A DNA stretch of 64,000 bases from Atopsyche davidsoni. Taxonomy: Eukaryota; Arthropoda; Insecta; Trichoptera; Hydrobiosidae. Shown here piece after piece: positions 36,001 to 47,700 of this stretch (its first letter is position 1; every line of letters starts with the position of its first letter). The stretch covers positions 14,880,001 through 14,944,000 of the forward strand of contig JAILWY010000012.1 in the NCBI GenBank assembly GCA_022113835.1. The letters are read 5' to 3'. The notes beneath the pieces are model-generated. The model saw only the letters and a program-made list of their open reading frames with translations, ran no database searches and had not been told where the DNA came from. The translations under genes were made by a program, and so were the position numbers.

Positions 36001-39000
36001 AAATACATATTTAAATCTATTACTAGACATAGTTTGACATATTTTTAATGCTCAAAGTACCAATTAATAAAGAATTTTATTGCTTATTATAAAGACATAT
36101 TTAAATAATCATTCATTTCACTAAATTTTCACATAAGAAAAGCGTAAAAAAAACACATACATTTTTCAATTATTCAATAATTTTGTAATATATATACATT
36201 TGAAACAGTTCTATGCAAAAAAGCTTTTACATTACTTTTACTGACTCCTGAATTTATGAAAACTATTTTCAAAAAATATCAATGCTTTGACCTTTTGCAA
36301 CGGATGATACGATCACCAAGAGACCCCTAAGATGGTTTTTCAATATTTGTAAAAGCATACAAATGTTCGACATATGTTTACTTCAATGTATTTCATAGAA
36401 AGATGCTGGGTTGCGAAATAAACTAAACTTAGATAAATAAACATAGAGAATCACTCTTATTATAGATTCGCGATATTTCAATTTCCATTAGCAGTTTAAT
36501 CGTGAATTGAAGTATTAATTAGTCATGACTAGGATTTAGGCGTTTTTTTATATTTTATGATTATTTGGTCATGATAAAAAACTTTAAATAAAAAATGCGT
36601 AGCTATGGCAGTCTAAGGTGGCTTGCAAATTCGTATATTGGCACTTTTATTATAGATTCGCGATATTTCAATTTCCATTAGCAGTTTAATCGTGAATTGA
36701 AGTATTAATTAGTCATGACTCGGATTTAGGCGTTTTTTTATATTTTATGATCATTTGGTCATGATAAAAAACTTTAAATAAAAAATGCGTAGCTATGGCA
36801 GTCTAAGGTGGCTTGCAAATTCGTATATTGGCCATGAAGTCTGAGATTCGAATCTGAATTAAATAATTTGGATGGTGTTTTGTGATTTTTTACAAACACG
36901 GCAAATATCAAAGAGTTAATTTGGATAGTTAAGAGTCATAATTCGTTTTTAAACAAATCTTACGGCTTGCTCTTGTTCCCTATAAGAATAGCGTTGTTAT
37001 TGACTCAACTGCTCGTGAAATAAATAAAAACAATTATTAAACATGTATACCTAATATTCAACAAAAACAAACATACCAAAAACAACTATTAATAGTACTA
37101 TATATTTCTACTATTTATTAGTCATCTCTTTGTTAACAAAAGCATTGTTCAAAGTCTAATAATGATATTCCATTTCACTAGGAAATAAGATCTTATAATT
37201 TTGGGATATAGTTATTTTATATTCAACCGAACCCTCGCATATCATCAAGCACAGTATACCTATTTTAGTTTATGAATAAGGAAACATTTCGGATAAATCC
37301 ATTAAAATATTTGTCGAAGAAGTTAAACTATCTATATAAGGCAAATAGTTCACAGTTGGCACAGTATCAAGAACTGTCATTTGACGTAGACTCAAATTGT
37401 TTGAATCCAATTAAAACAGGTGAATCCTGAAATTATAAATTGAGTTGAGATGATTATTTATTGAACTGAAGACGTTTTGGATAAATTGATTTTCAAAAAT
37501 ATCAAATAAATAGTCGTACATGGCTGTTAACCACATGATTTCGATAAAATATACATTCATTATCTTCAAGTATCATTGTTGTGTAGGTTTTAAATGGTTT
37601 TATTGTTACGACATTAAACTCACTCAGTAAATAAAACTTTTTCTTGACGCCTTACTTTACCTCGAAAAATTGAATTCGCCGCTGACGTCAAACTCTTTTT
37701 GATCAAAATGTATACACGTAAGAGTATTTTTTATAAACAATTATTTCAGCAAGGCTTTGTTTTGGGCGCGTGACGCACCGCTATATTTTCAGGGAGCCTG
37801 AGAATGGAGCCAACGTAACTCAATCACAAACTTGGTCTTCGAATGTCACAGAATAAGAAGAAAACAATTAATTCGTAGCCCCGTTGACCTTGAGCGACAA
37901 TCAAAAACTTTTTTCATTCGAACCCGGCCCATCTACTTTACATTTATATTTTGACTCGAATGATCGAAGAAAGCTGTATTTTGATACCAAGTTGGGGTTT
38001 GATTTATATTTCGCGTTTAAGATTTAAACCGGGAAAGTATTCGAGTTCACAAATAACTTACTGTTGGCTGACCAACTTTGCGCCTGAAAACCTGTCACTC
38101 GTGTTTATTTGAAAACCTTACATCTTTTGACCTTAATAAATCATACTCTAGCAATCAGACGTTTATATTTAAATCATAGCATGAAAATTTAATTATTGAT
38201 ATTCAATTATGGAAAGTTTAAGAAATCTTAAATCGATAAGCAAAACATATTTACTATAGTTTGTTAATATTTAGAAGATACAAACACTTATCAATGATTA
38301 AAAAATTAGTTTGTTGATAATAATCAGGCTTTTTTAATTATCTACTTTTATGCATACGCGTTGCACAAATTGAAGAAATACATAGAAATTTCAACCAGAA
38401 AAAAACTCTCCCATAAAACGTAGTCGTATTGCCGTTTAAAAATTAAAATTATAAACACACTATTACTTGTATTTGATGAACTTTGTCAAATAATTGACTC
38501 TAAATCCACGTCACTGACAGAATAACCTCAATGCTAACAAATACACGCTGATAAAAAATATTCAATTTTTTTATCAAGCATTTTTAAAGTTAAATTAAAT
38601 CTATTCGTTTCACTTGTGCTTTGGTAAGACACAAGTTTTTTTAAAATTTAATATGTGTTTAAAAACTATTTCTCTCCGGCAACAACTATTCACGTATTCT
38701 TGGAATTATGATATTGCCCACCGTGCATAATAAATAGCCTGCAGTGGTTGAAGCACCACAAGTTAGAAGTTATCCGTAGTTTCCCGGTATATCAATTACC
38801 ATCCCTCGAGGGTCCCGTCACTGGACTTTAGCAGAGATGAAATATCAAAACTGAAAGGAGCAAGGATTTCAGGAAACAAATTTGCAATAACTAACTATAA
38901 CGCAATATTGATCATATTTTACAAAGTGATACCAATATATGAATTTGTTTTTTTTTTTAATTATGTTAGTTATGGTATCTTGAATTTCATAACTGAAAAT

Positions 39001-42000
39001 ACTTTATTGTTTTGAAATAATTTTTATTCTGTATCAAACAAAACTGTTTTAATAAATTATTTCAATTTTAACGTAAAAAAATAAATTATTTCAATTTTAT
39101 TTACTTTGGATTTTAGCCAGAAACTTCATTAGTGCGATTCAGTTTTGTCGTTTTCTTTTACTTGACATTTCAATTACACATGTGGTCATTTTCAAAAGGA
39201 TAAGAAAATATATAGGTCACAATTTCACTTGAGATCAGGATTATTTTTTCAACCGACTAAGCAATGTGTTTTGATAAAAAGAAAGCATAAATAAAAAGTC
39301 GACCCTGTGTAGTTATTTTGGGCGAGGTGCGCTCGGTTTACAAGCCTTAATCCCATTCTAGAAATTGGCTCATAAATAGTGGCTAAAACACCAAAATAAT
39401 AATTTTTTTTAAAAAGTATTATGATTTTATTTATTATGCTTAGTTAATGAATGTATTTGCGTTTGTTTTTTACTGCTCTTGATGAAATTACAACACTTCC
39501 AAAAATATCATTTATCGAATAATGCGAGTTCGCGGTATTATTTTGGACCATCCATAAAAATATTTGTGCATTATTAAGGTTCCAAATCCTGAATTATTAT
39601 ATAGATGCGAATTTTCCTCCCCTTCCGGCGCACATCGAATATTTCAAAGGCGTGAAATTTGATGGAAGAGCGTTTCCCCCGCGTACCCGAAATTGAATTT
39701 TATTGCATTAGTGTTTCAAAAACCAAATCATCAGATCTAAAACGATACCTTATTGGAATCACACAAATAGCGCAAATAACATATGTAAGCATCAATACTA
39801 AAAATATATTTTAAGAAATTTCAAGAAAACACTTCATTTTCATCTGTGAATTGAAATTGAATGTTATCTTTTTATATCGATATCAGAGTCTTGATCATAA
39901 ACATATAGTGATTATGTGTATTTTCGATTTTTTTAAAACTAGTATTGTAATTAAACCCTAAATGTTTAACGAGACTTATAGAGCTTGCTTTATAGAAGAT
40001 GACTTAGTTGCTTTGACTAGAAAATTATTGGTTAAAAAAAAAATAATTATTTAATGATTAAAAAAAAAAAGTATTATTTATTTACTTTTTGAATTGGTTT
40101 TATCTATCCTTAATATTATCCATTCAAATTGTAAACATATTTTTTTTTAGTCTTGTATCGTTAGACATTAAATACTTACAACAGTCAGAAATAATTTTAA
40201 AATTCTTCTAGAGTTAATCAGTTAAAAGTCACCAAATTATTATGAATCATTTAAGTAAAATAAACCTCTTATAATCACACCAATCTCCACAAAACTCATT
40301 GTTTAAATAATCCACGCTGAGGTCGCTTTGACCAATCACTGAAGCAAATCATATTTCTGAAAGCTTTGTACAAACTTAATTATGTGGTCAGGCCTCTGTA
40401 TCAATGAAATCCCACTCACATGTATAATTTCTTTGTGAAATCGCTACAAAGTGATTTACCCTAAATAACAACCTGCTTTTCTCGGTACGTGTTCCTCATT
40501 TGTCACTAAAAATAGCCTTAAACATATATGTACAAGCATGTCAAAATATACGAGAGCAGAAATGCTTAATTGGGTTAACGAGGAGCTTCGGTTGGCGTTA
40601 GCCAAATGAGAATTTTGAATTAAATTTATAATCACTATCAGGTCAAATGTTGCGAGTTTTGAGTACAGAAATGTAGACTGAAAACTGAGACTGAGAATTA
40701 ACTACAACTGATGCTTTGCATCTAACTTATGCAGTGCTTACAGAATTTCATATACACACATATACTTATACAAATATATTTTTAACAAGAGACTTAGAAA
40801 GTATTTAAAACAGAGTTTATATCGCATCAAAGTGGAGAGGCTTAGATGGTTGCTTGTTGGCAATTAAAGGTTTCTGGAATCTCAAATAAAAAATATATAT
40901 TCCATAGTTTTTTTTGATTTGCCATTAACAGCAATACTGAAAACGTATCAAGCCGAGCACAGTTGCAATTGTTATTTAATATATTCTATTATTTGCTTAT
41001 CAGGCACTTCTTACATTGCTTACCTTTCGGTTTTCTTTTTTCTTTTTTTTTTAAAGATAATCATTGTTTTAGAGTCTACGTTTTCTGATTATGGAAGCTT
41101 TTTTTCCTGCTTGTGAAATAAAGATAAGTAAAAGACTGTTTTGATTTTAAATATATATCGAATTAATTATATTGTATTTATAATATTTTCAGGGAGACTT
41201 CAATACTCCATTTCTAGCGCATATATTTTTAGATGATTTACTTTCACTAACTTTGACCGTAGACTCAATAATTTTAAAACACAATGATTTTAAGGCTTTC
41301 GTTGAATTATACACACAAAAATGTGGTTTTGTAAAAAATCAAATAATATCTGGAGTGTGGGGATTATATTTCGCCTCTGTGTATTAAATTTAATGTAACT
41401 GCGTGTTTAGTTAGACCTTAACGTAAGGTAGTTGAAAAGACAACCTATTTTTAAGCCTTCTCTGGGTAATTACTCAAGAAGCATCTCGTATTTTTTTACA
41501 GCTGAGCTGCGTACCTTACCCGTGAAATAAATCGCACCAGGCAGAGTGGCTCTTCCCGCCGCTAATTCTGTCCTTCAGGAAATTTCCTTTCAAGGGCAAT
41601 TAATAACAAACCACACTTTACGGGAGCCTTTTCAAAAAATCGCCCTCTTGGGAGTGTCGATACTAGCCGCACGAGGAGATCTTTGATCAAATATTTAACT
41701 TTGATCCTAAATTACTAATAACAGTTTTCTACTTTTGAAGTGTAAATCAATTTTATCAATTTTCGTATTTCAATGAAAATACATAAAATGAAAGACTAAA
41801 ATGTTTTCAATTAAAGCATAAAGCAAAACATTGCATTTGTACTCATAAATGAATTACTAATAATAAAGAAGCCTTAGAGACCTACGACGACTGCCTTCGT
41901 CAATTAAGCGCAGAAGGAGATATATAAGATAATTAACAATAACGCACAAAAGAAGAGTTACACCTGCAATACTGCGATATTTCTAGAAATATTGCTGCCT

Positions 42001-45000
42001 TTGTTTTCATACTTGAATCGGACTCTATCATTTCTTATTAAATTACGCTGGTTCCAGATTCTAAATTAAACGGGGAAATATAACGAGGGCGTTTTTCAAA
42101 ATTGGCGCTCCATGGAGCCACGGGCCTTGGAGTAAAAGGGCTTTTTGTAAGGGTTGTTTTTCACTCTTTTAGTACATATCAGAGTTATGGCGAAGGGAAA
42201 AATGAAGATTTTTAAAGCCACCGCCAGTCTTATTTGAACGTGGAGAGAACAAATTGTACTTGTGATTTTAAACTGCTTGGATTTTTTGTAGTGGAACTTC
42301 TTGCGTTAATTAACAGTTCAAGTAACCCCACTCTTTATTTACTCGCGTGAAATACAAAGCTAAAATATTTTTAAAAAATATTCATGTCTAAGAATTTCAT
42401 TAAACGTTATCATGGCTGTATCTAAAATTGTAAAAGCCTTTTTTGTAAATTTTAATATCACATAGATCATAGACTTGAAGTCAATTATACATGATTACAA
42501 GTGTTTTTATTTGAAATGATTAGTATTCGAGGGCAGAAGATGCCGATGATGTTTTCGAATGCTTCATATACAAAAAATAGAAGTTTGATCAAATGTAATT
42601 TTATTAATTTTAAAACTACAAATCAGTTAGTGCAGTATAACAACAACTCTAAATAATGTAAAAAATATTTCTGATAACAATATCATTCAATATGTATTAT
42701 ATCAATAGCTATTCAAGTTTGATAATTTATAAAAAAAGCCGCATTAATATGTACGAACATTTCACACATTAATATTGCGTTCCAGTGTACGTGCATCAAA
42801 ATTCCAAATGCAAATGCCGTGAATCATGCCGCACATTAAATTGCTTCGAAATCCCCGGCTCTCCTTGCGAAGGATTTAATCTTCCATTAAAAAAACACGC
42901 CGAAAATATTACGAAATAAATTCCGGCGGAGCGAGCAACACAGCATGAAGATAAGCCCGCGGAAGGAGCCGGGAAAATTGAAAATACCAACGGGGAAATG
43001 ATCGCATTCTAATCACGTAGTCACATTACTCCTGAACGTTGATTGCTGTTCACCATGGCAACTTTTTGCGAGAACGCGGCCCGACACTGTGCACCTTCCT
43101 GCCTGAGAACTTGATAAACCTCTTTGTTGCCACGCCTGAAGAAAAAAGTAGATTATCGAAAATGGATAAGCGTATTGTACTGTCGCTCCCTTCTTTGTGT
43201 AAATTTTTTTTTTAAAATCGAAAGGGTTGATAAACCCAATAAGACATTATTTTATTTTCTTTGGATGTTCAATAATGTAGTTTGCAAAATAAATTTATTT
43301 GAAATATTTAAAAAAAAAAATCGCAATCACAATATACGCTGAACACATTGAAAATTCAATCTATTCAATATAATGAATACGCTTGACAACTTTGTTCAGA
43401 CATGTATTATATTAAGTTCATGTTAGGTTTACCAATGGATACAATACAAAATAACTATTCGGTTATATCCCAACTCTTATTTTCAAGAGATGTATTCGTA
43501 ATTTAATCTAATGATTACAAATATATATAATACATTTTTTTATGTTTTCATAAAAATATGACACAAAGTATCAGCATAGGTATTGCGTGATTTCCAATCT
43601 AATAAATAATAATAACAGCAAATTGATATGCTTATTATAAATAGGATTCAATAGACATACAATGGTCTTATTTGATATAAAAAACAACATATGATAAGTC
43701 GTAACCATATTTACGTCATAATTAAATAGAATCAATATTTGTGACTGAAAGTACTTGATGGAATTTAATTCATTCATCAATAAACCTTTCATGTTGGCAT
43801 TATCAAACGAAGTTAAATAATCTTCATTTTAATGATAACTTTTATTCAAAATATTTAAGCTAACTCAACTGTATCTTCAACCCTAATTAGCACTCATACA
43901 ATCACTTTATTTAGATAAATAAAAGTATTTTTTAATGTTGAACATGTACCAGTAGACGATAAACATTCATGTTTAAAATATTATTAATTTGATATATTTC
44001 AACTATTAATAAAAAATAATTTCAACTTTAAAAAAGTGGTACTGAGATAAAATAATAATATTACTATTTCCATGCTACATTTTGTACTAAACATAGTGAT
44101 GTTTATTCTTTATTTTCAATACAGTTAATGGGCATGCAAAGATGTTAAATTATTTTAATAATTAATTGTTAAATTATTTGAAAAAGCCTATTATTATTTC
44201 AGGTAAGTGTATGCATTTCGATTTTAATGACCTGACTGGGTTCATTAGAGCTGTGCATAATCTGACTCGAATTGAAGGAGAAGCTCCCTTCTAGGCAGAT
44301 TATAACTTTACCCATTATTGAGTGAAGAGGAACGACGCCACTGGTAACTCCGAAGCTTGCATGCTCACTGAACCATCTACCGATAATATGATGCAAGATT
44401 ATCAGCTATATTCACAACACCAGTAATTTAAAATTCAAATAAAGACAAATACGTGACATTGTTGAAAGTTGCTAGTTTTTTTTTACAAAAAATGAATGAG
44501 TAAATTGATTTTCATTTAAAATATTGTATGTATAAAACGCTCGCATAATTCTCCATCAACTTTTTTACGCACCTTCTATATAACTTTAACCATCTATAAA
44601 AAAGTTACTCTTATCCTCGGAAACATTATTTATACCTTAAATAAACAACCTTGTAAAAATACAGATAATGCTTCTTTTTTATGCATGCACGTAGGACGGG
44701 GGTAGTATTGGAAGGAGTTTTATTCGCGTGACGATAAATTCCGTTAAGCGGGACTCGTAAAGGCTTGATACGCCCGCGGAGCCTTCGCAACTCTATGTCG
44801 CATATTTTTATTTTCCGACTTATGCCGAGGCCTGTCCCTACGAATGCTCCGTAGCCTTTTATTGAATTAAAATAGCATATCTATCCAAGCGTGAAATCGG
44901 ATTTGTAAATATATTACGTATTATTTGAGAATTTCTAACGATTTCATCTATACTTTCCGTAGTAAAATTGGGATTTTTTTTTTCTCCGGAAATTGAATAA

Positions 45001-47646
45001 AAATATTGCAGCGCAGAAAAATAATCTATTAGCGGGCCAACGTTTTCAATACACAGAGCTGATATTAGTGGGTAAGAAAACAACACAACAAACAAACTTC
45101 AAATATATCAACGTAAAAAAACATTCGCAGGAAGTAAGAGAGATTTGAGAAAGGATATTTTTCGAGATATTTAATATTGTCAAAAAAAAAAATTCATTTT
45201 ACTATTACAAGAAACCAATAAGCAAAATATACTAAGCATATTTAGTATGATTTTTATTGAAGCAATAAAATGTCATATAACGTCGTATAAGCCGTTTAAT
45301 ATTTATTATTAATCTTTTAGTATCTTAAATATGAATTATTATTTTTATATAATTTAAAATTTTTCAACAATTAAAATTTCTGAACAAAGCCTTTTTCGTG
45401 AAGATATATATGTAAATCTATCGTCAACTCTAATGAGCCTTCATAGTCTTTGTCTACAGCTTGTGATTGCCCTCAGAGAGGTGTGTTTGTAAAGGAAGAG
45501 AAAAAGAGGGAGAAATCTCTGAAGTCTGATTAAATAAGCGAGGTATATAAAATGTAAATAAGCACCCCCAAATAAGTTTAAAGACAATGCAATGATATAT
45601 TTCCATGAAATACTTGAATGGAGATAAAGGCAAGTGTTTCTAGTCAGGCTACTTGTTTAAGACAACAGTTTATATATTTTTTAAATCGATATAAAACTAT
45701 AATTTTTTTTTTGGGTTTTGGAGCAATATTATTTTTTATACTTTATTCAATAGAAGAGAACTCTTATCTGGAACTGAACATGCTTGCAACCCAAGAATTG
45801 ACTGTATATAATTAAATTCAATGATTTCTTGAAATTGCAGCGAGAGCATAAGAGCATCTTTAGAAGTTGGGCCGTGTAGACTAAAGCTTAGTTGTATTTC
45901 ACACAAATTTAACTACGACCGTTTAAACTATAAAATCATATTTTACAGCTGCGTGGTATACTTTGTGAAACTCAATTTAAAACTTTAAAATAAACGTTTA
46001 CGTGTTGGCCTACGAATAAACTTCCCGACTTGGCTTATTGTAAGCAATCAAATTAGAGCCAACTAACTCAGCGGCAATCCCAATTTTCTTAGCTGTTGCA
46101 CTATCGTTTTACCAGAATCTATTTGAGGGTTTTTTTTTAAAACGAGCTATATTTAAAGTTAAAGACTCTCGATAATATTACTTTGGTTACCTTAGTATGT
46201 TTGAAAAAGTTAATTTGACTAAGATAGTTTTTTTTCTTCAAAATAGGTTTATTACTCTTCTTATAATAATATAAATCTCATTTAGTCAGCAGATATTCCT
46301 TAAGAGTATTTTTAATAATGTTTGTTACTTATACTTCAACATATCTTGTTCGTGTGATTTATTTTAGTATTTTAAATTTAAAAATAAATAAACAAAAAAA
46401 ACATTGTATTCAAAATTGACTGCTAAAAAATTTATGTTTTTTTACACTTATATTCATGATCTAAACTAAATAAGTTTGTAATGTACAAGGTGATGATTTA
46501 AAAACAAACTAAGTGTGTTTTTAGTCCACAATTATTTATATTTTTATCAAATTCTTGACCTTTTCAAGGTACGAATATGCTGTTGGTCATCAGTATAATA
46601 AAAAGAGTGGAATGAGTGAAAAAATACCTGGGAAAAATAAAGAGATGGAAGGTCCGGATATTTCGGTAGATATTGGCAATAGTCCGGGGAGAGGCGAATA
46701 CATAACATTTTCAGATGGCCGCAATATCCAACCATTTAGTGGTCATATCAACAGCTGCCTTGACTGGGAAATACCATCTTTCTAGGGGTTGTAAAAATAT
46801 ATATCTAGGAAAGGCAGCATAGCTGGTCACTTCAAAATAATGCCTTTAATAAAGATATTTTTCTTCACATACAAAATAATGTCGAAAACGTGGAATTGAT
46901 TTTTTTCTTCGCAGTTCATATTGTAGTAATGTAGATTTTTTTATAAACACAATTAACTTAAAAGATTTATGGTTTTAAATTTACATTTTTTTTGTATTTA
47001 CCATTGAGTTTTCTACATCTCTGAGACTTTTTAATTCTAAATACCAAATTTATAAAAGTATAAATTAAAATAAATATGTTCGAGTAAATTAAATTTTAGG
47101 CAGACACTACGAGTTTTTTTTTATATCGAAACATGTTAACGTGTTTCTCTGTTAGAAACGGAAACTAAAGAGTTTTATTTTTATTTATGCCACTGGTAAA
47201 AATCAACATTTTTACATATTAAATAAACATTAATTTTAATCTAACAAAATTGTTTGATAAATTCATTACAGCTAAAAAAAAGTTTGTAGTTAGTTTCAAT
47301 GACAAAAAAAATTAATAATAATTGCGGTTTAAACGTATTTTAAGGCTTAAATTATTTTTATAAAACTGTACAGTAAAAATGGCATGTTTCAATGGTATTT
47401 CTTATTTTTTACAGCACACCAAAGGGCTTGGAGGACGTATCCACGTACCCTCTTCTCTTCGCCGAGCTTTTAGCAGCTGGATGGTCAACGGAAGAACTGA
47501 AGAAATTAGCAGGCTTAAACTTCCTGAGGGTTTTCCAAGAAGTGGAACGGATCCGTGATGAGCAGATCATGGTGCCACCATACGAGGACGTGATGCAGCC
47601 ATCACCAAGCCTGGCTTACAACTGCACAAGCCAAGATCTGTTCTGA
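26841..47646 (+). CDS. membrane dipeptidase (M19, renal dipeptidase-like), 3' part; join of four exons
   Basis: Zinc-dependent membrane dipeptidase family (vertebrate DPEP1-3), which hydrolyses dipeptides and leukotriene D4 at the cell surface. The join 26841-27061, 34698-34959, 35489-35564, 47415-47646 gives 262 residues plus TGA. Against mature human DPEP1 (recalled) it aligns without gaps from residue 109 to at least 306. Visible: GVEGGH (zinc Glu125), DLSHVS (His198), FSHSSAH (His219), RNVPDE (Arg230), and Cys154, Cys226, Cys258. His152 is Ser (in LTLTSTC) and Asp288 is Gly (in GAGYDG), so activity may be lost or altered. There is no GPI tail. The first about 108 residues, including the HxD zinc ligands and signal peptide, are not in these exons; I found no exon for them upstream, so the entry is 5'-partial. 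Every junction has GT/AG and the phases agree, which makes the model firm. Confidence 0.93.
27374..27673. repeat. 51-bp minisatellite, six units, alternating A/B types
   Basis: CTGATATTTT recurs at 27374, 27419, 27470, 27521, 27572 and 27623: one spacing of 45 and four of exactly 51 bp. Neighbouring units differ in a regular way (a GTGGTGG type alternates with a GCGTTGATAAG type), so the higher-order period is 102 bp. Because 51 is 17 codons, the minus strand stays open as a 17-residue repeat built on IAFTSLL...QKYQ. I take this as a satellite inside an intron, not a gene. Confidence 0.9.
27827..27870. repeat. 20-bp-arm hairpin
   Basis: CAATTAATACTGTGCTACG (27827-27845) faces its reverse complement at 27852-27870 with one substitution that still allows a G-U pair on one strand. 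Adding the T/A pair inside gives 20-bp arms around a 4-nt TTTC loop. It is shorter than a usual miRNA precursor; it may be the core of a small foldback element. Confidence 0.8.
31385..31690 (-). mobile_element. tRNA-derived repeat, copy with tRNA-like core and 5' arm
   Basis: Minus-strand copy of the family seen best at 34198-34530. Reading the minus strand: a region with CCAGTGCTTGCAAATCACTA and TTGGTTGGCCTGGGCACATTGG, then the tRNA-like core (TTAGTACAATGGTCAGTAC, then a decayed B box), then CACGATGATATTTTTCTGAGAATTT. The B box is mutated (GAGCTCAAATTCC), so this copy is probably dead. It lies directly beside the inverted-repeat element at 31697. Confidence 0.8.
31697..32023 (-). mobile_element. 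inverted-repeat element (MITE-like) enclosing a tRNA-like core
   Basis: The ends are inverted copies of each other: ATGTATGTCTATTTTTGGAT at the left and its complement at 32004-32023, with homology running about 75 bp inwards (both arms carry TGACGTTCAATC, ATACGCAT and ACCTATTACAGG in mirrored form). Between them, on the minus strand, sits a tRNA-like segment with A box and the B box GGGTTCAAATCCC, followed by TTACGATGATATTTTT. Length is about 327 bp. A clear target-site duplication was not seen. Confidence 0.75.
33805..34196 (-). mobile_element. second inverted-repeat element with tRNA-like core
   Basis: The left end TTTAAGTCTATTTTTGGATT matches the inverted right end ending at 34196, and the match extends with point changes for about 80 bp (CCCATTACGGGTTTATTATA on the left, its complement near 34130-34150). 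The minus strand inside carries a tRNA-like core with A box TTAGTACAATGG and B box GGGTTCAAATCCC, then the GCACTGGAC-type arm on the other side. It is the longest complete member seen here. Confidence 0.78.
34198..34530 (+). mobile_element. tRNA-derived repeat, plus-strand copy
   Basis: Order: an AT-rich start, CAGTGCTTGCAAATCACTA, TTGGTTGGCCTGGGCACATTGG, tRNA-like core (34375-34447), CACGATGATATTTTTCTGAGAATTT, then a tail ending TAATCATATTAGTAATA. It follows the previous inverted-repeat element immediately and in opposite orientation. It ends about 170 bp before the acceptor of dipeptidase exon b, so the repeat cluster reaches almost to the exon. Confidence 0.82.
34375..34447 (+). pseudogene. 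tRNA-like cloverleaf (tRNA pseudogene inside repeat)
   Basis: 73 nt fold as a full tRNA: acceptor GATTCGT with ACAAATC (6 of 7 pairs), T8-A9, D stem GTAC with GTAT around AAGGGTTA (GG present), anticodon stem CCGGC with GCCAG (4 of 5), loop CATGTAA, T arm GTGGG-TTCAAAT-CCCAC (perfect), discriminator A. The anticodon position reads TGT (Thr) but position 33 is A instead of the near-invariant T, and the stems carry mismatches, so a working tRNA is unlikely. The D-arm start resembles tRNA-Asp, yet the anticodon does not; the parent tRNA is undecided. Confidence 0.72.
34698..34959 (+). CDS. dipeptidase exon b (zinc His198 and His219)
   Basis: Acceptor CTTTCAG|TTG at 34697/34698; donor GATCG|GTAATA at 34959/34960. 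It enters in phase 0 and leaves with one base of a codon that exon c completes as GCT. Residues 182-268: [20 protein letters not shown] carries zinc ligand His198 (CAC at 34746); [14 protein letters not shown] carries His219 (CAC at 34809) and Cys226; SSRNVPDE carries Arg230, which binds the substrate carboxylate in DPEP1; [13 protein letters not shown] carries Cys258, partner of Cys226. Strongly GC-rich at third positions. Another open frame overlaps it but has no family match. Confidence 0.95.
34960..35488 (+). other. dipeptidase intron (529 bp)
   Basis: GTAATA to TATTGCAG. AT-rich with a somewhat GC-richer part at 35230-35400. The frame of the next exon happens to stay open backwards into this intron from 35323; that part has no family match and is not coding. 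Confidence 0.9.
35489..35564 (+). CDS. dipeptidase exon c (catalytic strand 8)
   Basis: 76 bp between TTATTGCAG|CT and TT|GTGAGT. With the carried G it reads [20 protein letters not shown] followed by YDGIN and the first two bases of a Phe codon. This matches DPEP1 269-294, where GGDFDG carries catalytic Asp288. Here the motif is GAGYDG: the Asp288 position is Gly (GGG at 35545) while the second Asp (290) remains. Both splice sites are strong and the phases (1 in, 2 out) fit the neighbours. Confidence 0.95.
36452..36832. repeat. 190-bp tandem duplication, two copies
   Basis: 36452-36641 is followed directly by 36642-36832. I see three differences: C/T at 36456/36646, A/C at 36531/36721 and T/C at 36562/36752. 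The unit carries TCATGACT and TTGGTCATGATAAAAAA and no open frame of note. The near identity points to a recent duplication. Confidence 0.95.
42790..43110. other. GC-richer block within the 11.9-kb intron
   Basis: Contains AAATTCCGGCGGAGCGAGC, GCCGGGAAAATTGAAAATACC and GTTCACCATGGCAACTTTTT; the last resembles an RFX X-box half (CCATGGCAAC). Minus-strand open frame 42796-42990 has no recognised domain. Intronic enhancer is a possibility only. Confidence 0.3.
43690..43815. repeat. second copy of the 22.4-kb dispersed repeat
   Basis: ATATTTGTGACTGAAAGTAC, TTGATGGAATTTAATT and CCTTTCATGTTGGCATTATC correspond to pieces of the repeat at 22340-22600, in the same strand. Confidence 0.55.
47415..47646 (+). 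CDS. dipeptidase last coding exon
   Basis: Acceptor TTTTTTACAG|C at 47414/47415; the first base completes the Phe codon. It encodes [19 protein letters not shown] and then [19 protein letters not shown] and [12 protein letters not shown], the helical C-terminal part of the family, then [22 protein letters not shown] and TGA at 47644-47646. NCTS is a possible N-glycosylation site and holds the only Cys near the C-terminus, about where DPEP1 has its inter-subunit Cys361. No hydrophobic GPI-addition tail follows, so the protein ends about where mature DPEP1 does. Third positions are less GC-rich than in exons a and b. Alternative last exons cannot be excluded. Confidence 0.94.
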
Positions 47647-47694
47647 AGTATCAACGAATGGTTTGTTTAGATAAAAAAATATATTAACCGGTTG

Positions 47695-47700
47695 AATAAA
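47695..47700 (+). terminator. first poly(A) signal after the dipeptidase stop
   Basis: AATAAA begins 49 bp after the stop codon and is followed by a T-rich tract. A second AATAAA lies at 48177-48182, which would give a 3' UTR of about 540 bp. Which one is used cannot be told here. Confidence 0.5.

Larger units (their letters stand above)
35565..47414 (+). other. dipeptidase intron (11.9 kb)
   Basis: GTGAGT to TTTTTTACAG. AT-rich. It contains a 190-bp tandem duplication (36452-36832), a repeat shared with 22.4 kb (43690-43815), GC-richer blocks near 41.5-41.7, 42.05-42.25 and 42.79-43.1 kb, and long poly(A/T) runs. Short open frames at 40919-41116, 43124-43342 and 46555-46785 show no recognisable domain, splice context or GC-rich codon use like exons a and b, so I do not call them genes. 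Confidence 0.85.

Noticed and set aside
46555..46785. 76-codon plus-strand frame in the large intron
   Set aside because: Hydrophilic with GRGEY and SGHINSC pieces but no family I know, no clear splice sites; may be a repeat fragment.
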